Origin: DAIODI01 sp046349255
Lineage (GTDB): Bacteria; Pseudomonadota; Alphaproteobacteria; Rhizobiales; Aestuariivirgaceae
Length of the DNA stretch: 64,000 nt
Assembly (NCBI GenBank): GCA_046349255.1
Contig: JAXMCR010000002.1
Span: 1,458,012-1,522,011 of the forward strand
Direction: 5' to 3'
In this document: positions 32,128 through 44,892 of the stretch, piece after piece
Layout: each line of letters begins with the position of its first letter
Numbering within the stretch: the first letter of the stretch is position 1
Notes under the pieces: generated by a model
Databases searched by the model: none
What the model was told of the DNA's origin: nothing
Seen by the model: the letters and a program-made list of their open reading frames with translations, nothing else
Position numbers and translations under genes: made by a program

Positions 32128-33266
32128 CGCGAGCCGAGCTCCGCCCCGAGGAACGCCAGCACGTCCGCATCGGGAACGCCCTTGGCGATGAACGCCTCGC
32201 CGATGCCGCGCACGAGGATGAAGGTCAGCTGGCCGGCCTTCGCCTTCTTGTCCTGGCGCATGTAGTCGAGCAGGCCCTCGGCGCCCGGCAGCGCGTTGTG
32301 GAGCGCATGCAGGTTCGTCGGTAGGCCGCTCGCCGCAAGGTGCCGCTCGACGCGCGCCACGGCTTCGGGGGCGCAGAGGCCGAGGCGCTGCGAGAAGCGG
32401 AACGCCATCGCCATGCCGATCGCGACGCCCTCGCCGTGGAGCAGCCGTTCGCCGTAGCCGGTCGCGGCCTCGAGCGCGTGGCCGAAGGTGTGGCCGAGAT
32501 TGAGGAGTGCGCGCACGCCGGTCTCCGTCTCGTCCTCGGCGACGATCGCGGCCTTGGCGCGGCAGCTCGTCTCGATCGCCTTGATCCGCGCGGCAGGATC
32601 GCCGGCGAGCACGCGGGCGCCGTTCGCCTCGAGCCAGGCGAAGAAGGGCGCGTCTCCGAGGAGGCCATACTTCACGACCTCGGCGTAACCCGCGCGACGC
32701 TGCCGATCGGGCAGGGTGTCGAGCAGCGTCGTGTCGGCGAGCACGAGGCGCGGCTGGTGGAACGCGCCGATCAGGTTCTTGCCATGCGGGGAATTGATGC
32801 CGGTCTTTCCGCCCACGGAGGAATCGACCTGCGCCAGCAGCGTCGTCGGGATCTGGATGAAGTCGACGCCGCGCCTGAGGATCGCGGCGGCGAACCCCGC
32901 GAGGTCGCCGATCACGCCGCCGCCCAGCGCGATCACCATGTCGGAGCGCTCGACGCCGGCCTTCAGGAGGCCGTCGCAGACCTCCGCCAGCCGGGCATAG
33001 CTCTTCGAGGACTCGCCTGCCGGCACGGTCACCGTCTTCACCGCGATGCCGGAAGCGGCGAGCGCGTGCTCCAGCGTCGGAAGGTGCAGCGCGGCGACCG
33101 TTTCGTCCGTCACGACGGCCGCGAACGGGCGGCGCAGGACCGGCGCGATGAGACGGCCCGCCCCCCGCAGCAGCCGTTCGCCGATGACGATGTCGTAGGA
33201 GCGCTCCCCCAGAGAAACGGGAACGGTGACGGCGCCATCGCCCTCCAGTGCTGCGGGAAGGCTCAT
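32124..33266 (-). CDS. aroB: 3-dehydroquinate synthase
   Basis: A 380-residue NAD- and zinc-dependent enzyme of the shikimate pathway, converting DAHP to 3-dehydroquinate. NAD-binding GGGVIGDLAGFAAA and SVGGKTGIN are visible, as are metal ligands in GYAEVVKYG (Glu), LNLGHTFGHALE (His) and LLHGEGVAIGMAMA (His). Length is normal. It overlaps aroK by 4 bases at its start and the CNNM gene by 4 bases at its end, so the three are translationally coupled. Confidence 0.95.
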   Translation of the reverse strand: MSLPAALEGDGAVTVPVSLGERSYDIVIGERLLRGAGRLIAPVLRRPFAAVVTDETVAALHLPTLEHALAASGIAVKTVTVPAGESSKSYARLAEVCDGLLKAGVERSDMVIALGGGVIGDLAGFAAAILRRGVDFIQIPTTLLAQVDSSVGGKTGINSPHGKNLIGAFHQPRLVLADTTLLDTLPDRQRRAGYAEVVKYGLLGDAPFFAWLEANGARVLAGDPAARIKAIETSCRAKAAIVAEDETETGVRALLNLGHTFGHALEAATGYGERLLHGEGVAIGMAMAFRFSQRLGLCAPEAVARVERHLAASGLPTNLHALHNALPGAEGLLDYMRQDKKAKAGQLTFILVRGIGEAFIAKGVPDADVLAFLGAELGSR

Positions 33267-33862
33267 TCGGCGGCGGCCCCCGCCGGGCCCTGCTGGCGCT
33301 CGACGAACTCGACGAGGGCGCGGATCACGTCATTCACCATCACCGACTGCGCGAGGTCGCGGCAATCGACGGCCGTGTCGGCCTGAGCGTACACCGGATA
33401 GCGCTCGGCCATCAGCCGCTTCATCACCTCTTCGGGATCGTCGTTCCTGAGGAGTGGCCGGTTCGACCGGCGCTTCACGCGCTTCATCAGGAGCTGGTGA
33501 TCGGCCTTGAGCCAGACCGAGATGCCGCGCGCTTTGATCAGCGTGCGCGTCTCCGGGTTCATGTAGGCCCCGCCACCGGTCGCCAGTACCTGCGGCCCGT
33601 CGTTCAGCAGGCGGGCGATGACCCGGCGTTCGCCGTCGCGGAAATAGGGCTCGCCGTGGTCGGCAAAGATCTCGGGCACGGTCTTGCCCGCCGCCTTCTC
33701 GATCTCGTGGTCGGCGTCGACGAACGGCAGCGACAGCCGCTGGGCGAGCTTGCGGCCGACGGTGGTCTTGCCGGCGCCCATCAGGCCGACGAGCACGATC
33801 GAGCGGTCCCCCAGCGTCTCGAGGAACTGCGCCTGGTCCGATGCCGTAACCCGCCTTGCCAT
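33263..33862 (-). CDS. aroK: Shikimate kinase
   Basis: A 199-residue P-loop kinase that phosphorylates shikimate. Walker A is GLMGAGKT (26-33), the shikimate-binding Asp lies in DADHEIE (49-55), GGGAYMNPETR forms the Gly-rich motif, and the lid has RRSNRPLL. ATG 33862 follows GAAGGA; a longer frame exists upstream but lacks a ribosome site. It heads the aroK-aroB-CNNM unit. Confidence 0.94.
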   Translation of the reverse strand: MARRVTASDQAQFLETLGDRSIVLVGLMGAGKTTVGRKLAQRLSLPFVDADHEIEKAAGKTVPEIFADHGEPYFRDGERRVIARLLNDGPQVLATGGGAYMNPETRTLIKARGISVWLKADHQLLMKRVKRRSNRPLLRNDDPEEVMKRLMAERYPVYAQADTAVDCRDLAQSVMVNDVIRALVEFVERQQGPAGAAAE

Positions 33863-33989
33863 CCTTTGTCCTTCCAGCCCGCGAGGTTGTAGCGGGGATG
33901 GTCCGTCGCGCAAGGGGTTTCACCTCAACACCTTGGCAACGGCCTCGCGGTTGGCCACACTCCGCAGCCGGGCGGACGCGGGTGTTCGG

Positions 33990-34110
33990 ATGCCGACAAG
34001 CCTTCGGTTTCTGTTAATTTCGGTGTGCTTGGGTCTCTTCGGAACCGCGGCGGTGCTGTGGATGGGCAGCCGTCCGCCGGCGCAGGTCGAGATCGTCAAG
34101 CAGGTCGCCA

Positions 34111-34133
<23 letters not shown>
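33990..34133 (+). CDS. Small single-span membrane protein upstream of xerD
   Basis: A 47-residue protein, MPTSLRFLLISVCLGLFGTAAVLWMG..., with one helix (6-25) and a short polar tail (AQVEIVKQVASDRLNPK). It overlaps the GTG start of xerD by 23 bases, so it may be a coupled leader or a small membrane protein. No family is recognised. Confidence 0.45.
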
Positions 34134-35091
<958 letters not shown>

Positions 35092-35164
35092 CACTGCCCC
35101 TCGGCGCGGCCACTTTGCGCCGCCCGCGCAGAGGACCCTCGAGCGCAGGCTTCGTCGGGCCCTG

Positions 35165-36121
35165 ATGCACACCTATCTCGAATTCGAAAACCAGATCGCC
35201 GAGCTCGAAGGCAAGATCGCCGAGCTCAAGGCGCTCGCTGCCGTCGACCCGAAGATGTCGATCACCGAAGAGGTGACGCAGCTCGAGCGCAAGGCTGCCA
35301 AGAGCCTCGCCGACCTCTACGCGCAGCTCAATCCGTGGCAGAAGACGCTGGTGGCGCGCCATCCTGCGCGGCCGCACTTCCTCGACTACGCCAGGGCGCT
35401 GTTCACCGAGTTCACGCCGCTCTCGGGCGACCGCTCGTTTGGCGACGACCAGGCGATCATCGGCGGTCCCGCGCGATTCCGCGGCGAGGCCGTGATGGTG
35501 ATCGGCCAGGAGAAGGGCTTCGATACCGCGAGCCGGCTGAAGCACAATTTCGGCATGGCGCGGCCCGAGGGATACCGCAAGGCGGTGCGGCTCATGGAAA
35601 TGGCGGACCGCTTCGGGCTGCCGATCGTCACGTTCGTCGACACGGCGGGCGCTTACCCCGGGATCGACGCCGAGGAGCGGGGCCAGGCGGAGGCGATCGC
35701 CCGGTCGACCGAGTGCTGCCTCGAGGTGGGCGTTCCGCTCGTCTGCGTTGTGATCGGCGAAGGCGGCTCGGGCGGCGCGGTCGCGATCGCCACCGGCAAC
35801 CGGATCATCATGCTCGAGCACTCGGTCTACAGCGTGATCTCGCCGGAAGGCGCCGCCTCAATCCTGTGGCGCGACTCCGGGCGCGCCAAGGACGCCGCGA
35901 GCGCGCTCAAGATCACCGCCCAGGACATGAAGCAGCTCGGTGTCGCCGACACCATCGTCAAGGAGCCGCTGGGCGGCGCGCACCGCAACCCTGCGCAGGC
36001 GATGGCGGACGTCGGCGATGCGATCGCCGCCGCTCTCGAGGGCCTGAACGACCTGCCGCCGGACGGGCTGCGTCGGGATCGGCGCGACCGGTTCCTGGCG
36101 ATCGGCCGGGCGACCGGCTGA
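35165..36121 (+). CDS. accA: Acetyl-CoA carboxylase carboxyltransferase subunit alpha
   Basis: A 318-residue subunit of the carboxyltransferase that moves CO2 from biotin to acetyl-CoA in fatty acid synthesis. The start YLEFENQIAELEGKIAELKAL, the block HPARPHFLDYARALFTEFTPLSGDRSFGDD, FVDTAGAYPGIDAEERGQAEAIA and GEGGSGGA (oxyanion-forming glycines) are all characteristic. The ATG at 35165 gives the normal length. Confidence 0.95.
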   Translation: MHTYLEFENQIAELEGKIAELKALAAVDPKMSITEEVTQLERKAAKSLADLYAQLNPWQKTLVARHPARPHFLDYARALFTEFTPLSGDRSFGDDQAIIGGPARFRGEAVMVIGQEKGFDTASRLKHNFGMARPEGYRKAVRLMEMADRFGLPIVTFVDTAGAYPGIDAEERGQAEAIARSTECCLEVGVPLVCVVIGEGGSGGAVAIATGNRIIMLEHSVYSVISPEGAASILWRDSGRAKDAASALKITAQDMKQLGVADTIVKEPLGGAHRNPAQAMADVGDAIAAALEGLNDLPPDGLRRDRRDRFLAIGRATG

Positions 36122-36264
36122 CGACGGCGACCGACGGGCCACCCTGCCGCAAAGCCGCCCGGATTCCCGTTCAAAGCGTCTCCGCCCGGCATGGCGCGCG
36201 ATTAACGGCGCGTTTACCATACCGGGACGTACTGGTGGGACGAGTTCAGGTGCCGAGTACCCGC

Positions 36265-37065
36265 ATGAGGGGGAGCTTCACGAGCATTGCGCGGGCGATG
36301 GTGCTGCTGCTGGCGGCGCTGACGCTATCGGCCTGCCTGCTGTCTCCCGGCAGCAAGAGCATGCAGCCGCTTTCGGACGGCGTGAAGCAGGAGCTGGCCT
36401 CGAAGGGACTCGCGGTCGGTGCGCCCCTCTACGTGCGCATCTTCAAACAGGAGAACGTGCTCGAGGTGTGGCTCGGCAAGAACGACGGCACCTATACCCT
36501 GTTCCGTACCTACAAGATCTGCAGCTGGTCCGGCGACCTCGGGCCTAAGACGCGCGAGGGCGACAAGCAGGCGCCGGAAGGCTTCTACATCGTCACGGCG
36601 AAGCAGATGAACCCGAACTCGAACTACTACCTGTCGTTCAACCTCGGCTATCCGAACGCCTACGACCGCTCGCACGGCTACACCGGCCAGTACCTGATGG
36701 TGCACGGCGGCTGCAAGTCGGTCGGCTGCTACGCGATACGCGACGACAATATCCAGGAGCTCTACGTGCTGGCGCGCGAGGCGTTCACGGCCGGCCAGCA
36801 CCAGTTCCCGGTGCACGCGTTCCCGTTCTATCCGAGCGACGCCAACATGATCAAATACGCGGGCAACCGCTGGTATCCGTTCTGGCTCAATCTCAAGCAG
36901 GGCAACGACCTGTTCGAGCAGACGATGCGCCCGCCGGTCGTCGGCGTGAAGGACGGCGTCTACGTGTTCTTCCCCGACAATCAGTCGGTCCCGCCGGAGT
37001 ATCTGGTCGAGGCGGCGAACGGCGGGGCGACCACGACGCAGCTCATCACCGGATGGGCGCGTTGA
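36265..37065 (+). CDS. L,D-transpeptidase (YkuD) lipoprotein
   Basis: A 266-residue envelope protein. Residues 1-24 form a lipoprotein signal with lipobox LSAC (C24). The YkuD domain spans ~55-185 with the active motif HGGCKSVGC, in which H147 and nucleophile C155 are present. The family cross-links peptidoglycan (3-3) or attaches lipoproteins to it. The C-terminal 80 residues are family-specific. A GTG five codons upstream is an alternative start. Confidence 0.85.
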   Translation: MRGSFTSIARAMVLLLAALTLSACLLSPGSKSMQPLSDGVKQELASKGLAVGAPLYVRIFKQENVLEVWLGKNDGTYTLFRTYKICSWSGDLGPKTREGDKQAPEGFYIVTAKQMNPNSNYYLSFNLGYPNAYDRSHGYTGQYLMVHGGCKSVGCYAIRDDNIQELYVLAREAFTAGQHQFPVHAFPFYPSDANMIKYAGNRWYPFWLNLKQGNDLFEQTMRPPVVGVKDGVYVFFPDNQSVPPEYLVEAANGGATTTQLITGWAR

Positions 37066-37090
37066 CGGTCGTGCTCGCCGGATCCATCCC

Positions 37091-37714
37091 CTGACCATCT
37101 TCTCCGCCCTCGCCACGTTCTCGATCGCGGCGGCGCTGCTCACGATCACGCCCGGACTCGATACGGCGCTCGTGCTCAGGACCGCCGTCGTCGAAGGCCA
37201 GCGCAGCGCGGCTGCAGCCGCGCTCGGGATTTCACTCGGTGTGTTGACTTGGGGGCTGGCCGCGTCGCTCGGGATCGGCGCGATCGCCGCGGCATCGCCC
37301 GCAGCTTACGGCTGGATCGAGACTGCCGGGGCGGCCTATCTCCTCTGGCTCGGTGCCGTCATGGTTCGGGGCGCGCGGCAGCGGGCAGCCGTGCAGGATG
37401 TGGAGGCGAAGGCGGGAAACCGCTGGCTGCTGAGAGGGCTGCTCACGAACCTGCTCAACCCGAAGGTCGGGCTGTTTTACGTGAGCTTCCTGCCGCAGTT
37501 CATACCCCCGGGGGTCAATGCCACCGCATTCGGCATGCTGCTCGCGGGCATCCACGTTACGATGGGGCTCGTCTGGTTCTGCGTGATCATCGCGTCGACG
37601 CGATCCTTCGCCACGACGCTGTCACGGCCGCAAACCAAGCGCATTCTCGACACTGTCACGGGGAGCGCGCTCGTCTTCTTCGGCGCGCGCGTATTGGCTT
37701 CGCGGGCGCTGTAA
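37091..37714 (+). CDS. LysE/RhtB family amino acid exporter, apparent CTG start
   Basis: A 207-residue inner-membrane exporter with about six spans. The conserved opening TIFSALATFSIAAALLTITPGLDTALVLRTA of this family begins at CTG 37091. No ATG, GTG or TTG occurs in frame between there and the upstream stop, and the next possible start (37172) would cut the conserved first helix and TPGLDTALV motif. A non-standard CTG start is therefore likely. Starting at 37172 would give 180 residues. It converges on the glycosyltransferase gene. Confidence 0.8.
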   Translation: MTIFSALATFSIAAALLTITPGLDTALVLRTAVVEGQRSAAAAALGISLGVLTWGLAASLGIGAIAAASPAAYGWIETAGAAYLLWLGAVMVRGARQRAAVQDVEAKAGNRWLLRGLLTNLLNPKVGLFYVSFLPQFIPPGVNATAFGMLLAGIHVTMGLVWFCVIIASTRSFATTLSRPQTKRILDTVTGSALVFFGARVLASRAL

Positions 37715-37735
37715 TCGCAGGTTACGAACCGCTCG

Positions 37736-38599
37736 TCAGGCCGCAACCGATGTCGGGTTCTGGCGGAGACCCATACGGATGGCGAGTTCTGCGGCGAGCG
37801 GCAATACAGTCTCGTCGCGTACGACGGGGCCGACGATGTGCGCATGCAACTTCCACTTCAATTCGAGGTCGTGGCATGCGCCCTCCGGCCAGCCGCGCGT
37901 GAGCTTTGCGCGAAACTCGGCCTCCGACTTCGTAAAGTAGTGGTTTATGCGCAGCGGACGGGCCTCTTCCCGCGTCCGCGCTGGTCCGCCACGCACGAGG
38001 GTGCGATGCGTGCCAACCGCGGTCGCGCAGCACGGCCGCACGATCGACTTCACCTTCGGGACATCCGTCAGATGGCCGCGTTCGGTGTAGTTCTCCAGCA
38101 CGAGGCCGCGTGGTTGCACTGCGTGGCCGGAGGGACCGAACTCGTAGCGCCCGACATGAACAACGTCGACATCTTCGTACGCGCGCATCTGCTCAGATAG
38201 CTGGACCGGGTTCTCCGTGAACAGGAACTCGTCGATGTCGATGAACGCCATCCACGCACACCGGTTGCCGAAGTTCGTCAGCGCGTGCGCATACGCGAGC
38301 CGTTGCGCATTTTGTCCGGCTGCGAATGAATTCCACGGAATGACCGAGACGATGCCCCGCTGCACGTACGGCGCCAGTACTGCATGCGACTCGTCGACCG
38401 ATCCATTGTCGTAGAGGGCGAAGTGCTTCACCCCGACAAGCTGGTGGAATTCGATCCATTCGCGCAGGTAGGGGGCTTCGTCCCGAAAGATCGCGGCAAT
38501 CATGACGCCTTCGCCGCCGGCCCTCGGGAGCCCGGCCTCCGAGACGCCAATCTGCTTCGGCGGCTTTTGCCGCGCTGAGCGTGTAAGGATCCATCGCAC
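37736..38599 (-). CDS. GT92/GT2-like glycosyltransferase
   Basis: A 287-residue protein. After a variable front, IAAIFRDEAPYLREWIEFHQLVGVKHFALYDNGSVDE is the typical start of GT92/DUF23-like GT-A enzymes, and AWMAFIDIDEFLF (DIDEF 121-125) gives the DxD-type metal and donor site. RINHYFTKSEAEF occurs near the C-terminus. The acceptor is unknown. It stands alone between lysE and secA on the minus strand. Confidence 0.82.
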   Translation of the reverse strand: MRWILTRSARQKPPKQIGVSEAGLPRAGGEGVMIAAIFRDEAPYLREWIEFHQLVGVKHFALYDNGSVDESHAVLAPYVQRGIVSVIPWNSFAAGQNAQRLAYAHALTNFGNRCAWMAFIDIDEFLFTENPVQLSEQMRAYEDVDVVHVGRYEFGPSGHAVQPRGLVLENYTERGHLTDVPKVKSIVRPCCATAVGTHRTLVRGGPARTREEARPLRINHYFTKSEAEFRAKLTRGWPEGACHDLELKWKLHAHIVGPVVRDETVLPLAAELAIRMGLRQNPTSVAA

Positions 38600-38682
38600 G
38601 CGCCCGAAGGTAGAGGAGACGCTTTCGCTTCACAACTGAAAAGTTGTGTTTGAGAGCGAATACATTTTTTGCGCGAATGATT

Positions 38683-38701
38683 CCCCGGCGAGTGGCCGGG
38701 G
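38683..38701 (-). terminator. Hairpin just after secA (possible terminator)
   Basis: CCCCGGC/GCCGGGG (7 bp) closes a 5-base loop directly after the secA stop on the minus strand. No clear U-run follows, so it may be only a 3' stabilising hairpin. Confidence 0.4.
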
Positions 38702-38702
38702 T

Positions 38703-41438
<2,736 letters not shown>

Positions 41439-41767
41439 CGATACGTCCCTGATTGGGGGGTCAAAATCGGCCCGCAGCATGCTGCCTGCAGGCCCTTTCC
41501 GGCAAAAAAACGCCCGGATGCCGCGGGGCGCGGCCGCCGTGGGCCTGAGGTGCGCCCTCGACCTGCTTTTGTCAATGGCGCGGCCGTCTCGTTGCGTCCG
41601 GGCAACAGGGGACTGGGAAGAGTTACCATGCGGCAATGAGAGATGATGCAACCGCCGCGCGGTTGATGTATGGGCTCGATCGGCGTTTTCAGGCTTATTC
41701 TTGCCGGATTCCACGGGCAAGCAGCGGTTTGTCGCCTCGCGTGCCCCTCCATCCACGGTCCTGATCG
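41439..41767. promoter_or_regulatory. Divergent secA / parvulin intergenic region with palindrome
   Basis: The 329-base gap holds both promoters. CAACCGC-CGC-GCGGTTG at 41649-41665 is a perfect 7-bp dyad that could be an operator or hairpin. No SecM-like arrest peptide was seen. Confidence 0.4.
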
Positions 41768-42832
41768 ATGACGATGCTTACCTCTTCCCGAGCCCTGCTT
41801 TCGGCTGGCCTGATCGGCCTGCTCACGGTGACGCAGGCCGCCGGTCCGCTTCTTGCCCAGACGGCGACGGACCAGTCCCAGGCTGCACCGGCTGCCCAGC
41901 CGCAGCCGCAGATGGCGACACCGGACATGACAAACAAGGACCGGGTGGTCGCCCGGGTGAACGGTCACGACATCACCGTGCGCGAGATCGAGATCGCGGC
42001 CGACGACATCGGCGGCCAGCTGCCGGACATCCCGCAGAACCTGCGCTATCCGTTCATCGTGGAATACCTGATCGAGCGCCACCTGATGGCGCAGGCCGCC
42101 GTCGCCGAAGGCGTGGCCGACTCGGACGAATACAAGCAGCGCCTCGCTTTCTACCAGGCGAAGTCCCTGCGCGACGCCTACTTCGCAACGAAGCTGCGCC
42201 CGCTGGTGACCGAGGACGAGGTCAAGAAGGCCTACGACCAGGAGGCGGCCAAGGTGAAGCCCGAGCTGCGCGCCCGTGCGCGCCACATCCTCGTGGCCAC
42301 CGAAAAGGAGGCGCAGGCCGTCATCGACCGGCTGAACAAGGGCGAATCGTTTGAAGAAGTCGCCAAGCAGGTGAGCCTCGACGGCTCGAAGGATTACGGT
42401 GGCGACCTCGGCTACTTCACCGCCTCGGAGATGGTGCCCGAGTTCTCGAAGGCCGCCTTCGCGCTGAAGCCCGGGCAGATCTCGAAGCCGGTCAAGACCA
42501 GCTACGGCTGGCATGTGATCAAGCTGATCGAGTTCAAGGAAGGCGGTCCGCAGCCTTACGACCAGGTGAAGGGCGCGATCCGCGCCGTGCTCCTGCGCGA
42601 GAAGGTGCAGGCGAAGGTCATGGACCTGCGGCAGAAGGCGGCGATCGAGGTGATCGATCCGGACCTGAAGAAGCTTCAGGAAAACATGCAGAAGCGCCGC
42701 GATGAACTCACGCAGAAGAACAAGCAGCAGCAGCAGAACATGACTGGCGCGCCGGCCGTCGACAGCGGCAGCGGTGACGCCGCCGTTCCGGCGACCAGCG
42801 GCAAGGGTGATCTTCAGGCGCCGCAGCAGTAA
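41768..42832 (+). CDS. Periplasmic parvulin-type peptidyl-prolyl isomerase
   Basis: A 354-residue secreted folding factor. The signal peptide spans ~1-31 (LLSAGLIGLLTVTQAAGPLLA). SurA/PpiD-like helices follow at ~60-160 (RVNGHDITVREIEIAADDI). The parvulin domain spans ~168-262 (RARHILVATEKEAQAVIDRLNKGESFEEVAKQVSLDGSKDYGGDLGYFTASEMVPEFSKAAFAL). A Gln-rich tail ends the protein. It helps outer-membrane or periplasmic proteins fold. It stands upstream of argJ, an order common in the class. Confidence 0.9.
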   Translation: MTMLTSSRALLSAGLIGLLTVTQAAGPLLAQTATDQSQAAPAAQPQPQMATPDMTNKDRVVARVNGHDITVREIEIAADDIGGQLPDIPQNLRYPFIVEYLIERHLMAQAAVAEGVADSDEYKQRLAFYQAKSLRDAYFATKLRPLVTEDEVKKAYDQEAAKVKPELRARARHILVATEKEAQAVIDRLNKGESFEEVAKQVSLDGSKDYGGDLGYFTASEMVPEFSKAAFALKPGQISKPVKTSYGWHVIKLIEFKEGGPQPYDQVKGAIRAVLLREKVQAKVMDLRQKAAIEVIDPDLKKLQENMQKRRDELTQKNKQQQQNMTGAPAVDSGSGDAAVPATSGKGDLQAPQQ

Positions 42833-42878
42833 GGCTGCCGCTTGCGCGCCGGGTGGGCGCGCCGACAAGGGGAACGGC

Positions 42879-44123
42879 ATGGGGACGGCACATCAGCGGG
42901 CGCCGCTCGCACCCGAACGCTTTCCGGATCTGCCGCCGGTGGGCGGCGTCCGGCTCGCCACGGCGGAGACGGGCATCCGCTACAAGGGCCGCACCGACGT
43001 GATGCTGGCGCTGCTCGCCGAAGGCACGACCATCGCTGGCTGCTACACCACCTCGAAGACCCGTTCCGCTCCCGTCGACTGGTGCCGCGACAACACCAGG
43101 CGCGGTCTCGCCCGCGCCTTCGTCGTCAACGCCGGCAACTCGAACGCGTTCACCGGCAAGCTCGGCGTCAAGGCCGTGGAGGCGACCGCCAAGGCCGCAG
43201 CCGCAACCCTCGACTGCGACCCGGAGGACGTGTTCATCGCCTCGACCGGCGTGATCGGCGAGCCGCTCGACTACGGGAAGATCGTCGCCGCGCTCCCCGG
43301 CCTCGCCGCGCAGGCGCGACCCGACGCCTGGCTCGAGGCCGCCTCCGCCATCATGACGACGGACACGTTCCCGAAGGGCGCGACCGCCACCGCGAAGATC
43401 GAGGGACGCACCGTCACCATCAACGGGATCGCCAAGGGCTCCGGCATGATCGCCCCAGACATGGCGACGATGCTCGTGTTCCTCTTCACCGACGCAAACC
43501 TGCCGTCGCGCGTGCTCCAGGCGCTCCTGTCGGCGAGCGTCGACAGGTCGTTCAACGCGATCACGGTCGACGGCGACACCTCGACCTCCGACACGGTGCT
43601 GCTTGCCGCAACCGGCGCTGCGGGACCACGGCCGAAGGCGCTCAAGGGCGCCGCCGACCCGCGCCTGAAAGCCTTCGCCGCAGCGCTCGACAGCGTGACG
43701 ACCAGCCTCGCCCACCAGGTGGTGTGCGACGGCGAGGGCGCGGAGAAGTTCATCGCGGTCGCGGTCACCGGCGCCGAGAGCGATGCGGCCGCGCGGCGGA
43801 TCGGACTTGCGATCGCCAATTCTCCGCTCGTGAAGACGGCGATTGCCGGCGAGGACGCGAACTGGGGCCGCATCGTGATGGCGGTCGGGAAGTCCGGCGA
43901 AGCGGCCGACCGCGACCGGCTCAAGATCGCCGTCGGCGGCGTGACGGTCGCCAAACGAGGGCAGCGCGACCCGGCCTACGACGAGGCGACGGTGGTGCCG
44001 CACATGAAGGGCCGCCACATCGACATCGCCGTCGACGTGGGCGTCGGCAAGGGCAAGGCGACGGTGTGGACCTGCGACCTCACGCACCGCTACATCGACA
44101 TCAACGGCTCCTACCGCAGCTGA
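42879..44123 (+). CDS. argJ: Glutamate N-acetyltransferase / amino-acid acetyltransferase (ArgJ)
   Basis: A 414-residue precursor that cleaves itself before T197 in KGSGMIAPDMATMLVF to give alpha and beta chains, with T197 as the nucleophile. It moves the acetyl group from N-acetylornithine to glutamate in arginine synthesis. The beta chain ends in THRYIDINGSYRS, the normal family end. The ATG at 42879 has AAGGGGA upstream. Whether it also uses acetyl-CoA (bifunctional form) is not decidable here. Confidence 0.95.
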   Translation: MGTAHQRAPLAPERFPDLPPVGGVRLATAETGIRYKGRTDVMLALLAEGTTIAGCYTTSKTRSAPVDWCRDNTRRGLARAFVVNAGNSNAFTGKLGVKAVEATAKAAAATLDCDPEDVFIASTGVIGEPLDYGKIVAALPGLAAQARPDAWLEAASAIMTTDTFPKGATATAKIEGRTVTINGIAKGSGMIAPDMATMLVFLFTDANLPSRVLQALLSASVDRSFNAITVDGDTSTSDTVLLAATGAAGPRPKALKGAADPRLKAFAAALDSVTTSLAHQVVCDGEGAEKFIAVAVTGAESDAAARRIGLAIANSPLVKTAIAGEDANWGRIVMAVGKSGEAADRDRLKIAVGGVTVAKRGQRDPAYDEATVVPHMKGRHIDIAVDVGVGKGKATVWTCDLTHRYIDINGSYRS

Positions 44124-44243
44124 CGGCGAAGGCTTTCAGGTCCTCGGGGCTTTATCGTTCGCTAACCTTCTTGAGAAATCCCCGCATGGTAAGCGCGCCG
44201 CAAACAGGAGCGTTAACATTTGAACGGGATAGTGGCCCCCGAC

Positions 44244-44651
44244 ATGAGCGGTGAGACCGTCGTTCTCGTCGTTGCGTGCGCCCTGGTCGATGTGGATGGA
44301 CGTGTCCTCATCGCCAAGCGCCCGGAAGGTAAGGCCATGGCCGGCATGTGGGAATTTCCCGGCGGCAAGGTCGAGCCAGGCGAGCGTCCCGAAAGGGCGC
44401 TCATCCGCGAGCTTCGCGAGGAGCTCGGCATCGATGTGGCGGAGGCTTGCCTTGCGCCGCTGACCTTCGCCAGTCACGGCTATCCCGACTTCCACCTGCT
44501 GATGCCGCTCTACGTGTGCCGGCGGTGGAAGGGCGAGATCCGGCCGGCGGAGGGACAGGAGACGACCTGGGTGAAACCCAATCGTCTCCGCGACTATCCG
44601 ATGCCGCCGGCGGACGTTCCGCTGATCGCGCATCTGATCGACGCGCTCTGA
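44244..44651 (+). CDS. mutT: MutT-type Nudix hydrolase (8-oxo-dGTP diphosphatase)
   Basis: A 135-residue enzyme. The Nudix box GGKVEPGE...RELREELGI spans residues 40-63 with every consensus position kept. The flanking WEFPGGK and the late YPMPPADVPLIAHL fit MutT proteins that clear oxidised dGTP. ATG 44244 is chosen; a TTG eight codons upstream is possible. It follows argJ by 120 bases, an order common in the class. Confidence 0.88.
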   Translation: MSGETVVLVVACALVDVDGRVLIAKRPEGKAMAGMWEFPGGKVEPGERPERALIRELREELGIDVAEACLAPLTFASHGYPDFHLLMPLYVCRRWKGEIRPAEGQETTWVKPNRLRDYPMPPADVPLIAHLIDAL

Positions 44652-44724
44652 CCTCTCGTGTTGTGCTGCGGGGCTGGCCGGTGGGCCGTCGTTCCCCCGC
44701 GAGCGAACAGGGGAGTTGCGTACC

Positions 44725-44883
44725 ATGTTTCAGAGGGCAAAGACGGCCAGAACCGCGCCCATCGAAAATCGGGAGCCAAGCGTCGCCACCGAATACGCGC
44801 TGATCGCGTCGTGCTTCGTGGTGGCGATCGTCACGCTGATCTGCGTGATCGTGATGTCGGTACCGGCGCCAGTCGGCGGCTGA
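44725..44883 (+). CDS. Orphan Flp-type pilin-like protein
   Basis: A 52-residue protein missed by longer-ORF searches: MFQRAKTARTAPIENREPS followed by VATEYALIASCFVVAIVTLICVIVM. The ATEYALIA step into a hydrophobic helix is the Flp/type IVb pilin pattern (Glu-Tyr after the processing site). A GGGAG ribosome site precedes it. No Tad assembly genes are in the window. Confidence 0.6.
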   Translation: MFQRAKTARTAPIENREPSVATEYALIASCFVVAIVTLICVIVMSVPAPVGG

Positions 44884-44892
44884 GGCGCCGGC

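Noticed and set aside
41439..41756. N-terminal extension of SecA from an upstream start
   Set aside because: The open frame continues by composition, but MFGLGSLAARIFG at 41438 is the family start and the upstream residues look unlike protein.
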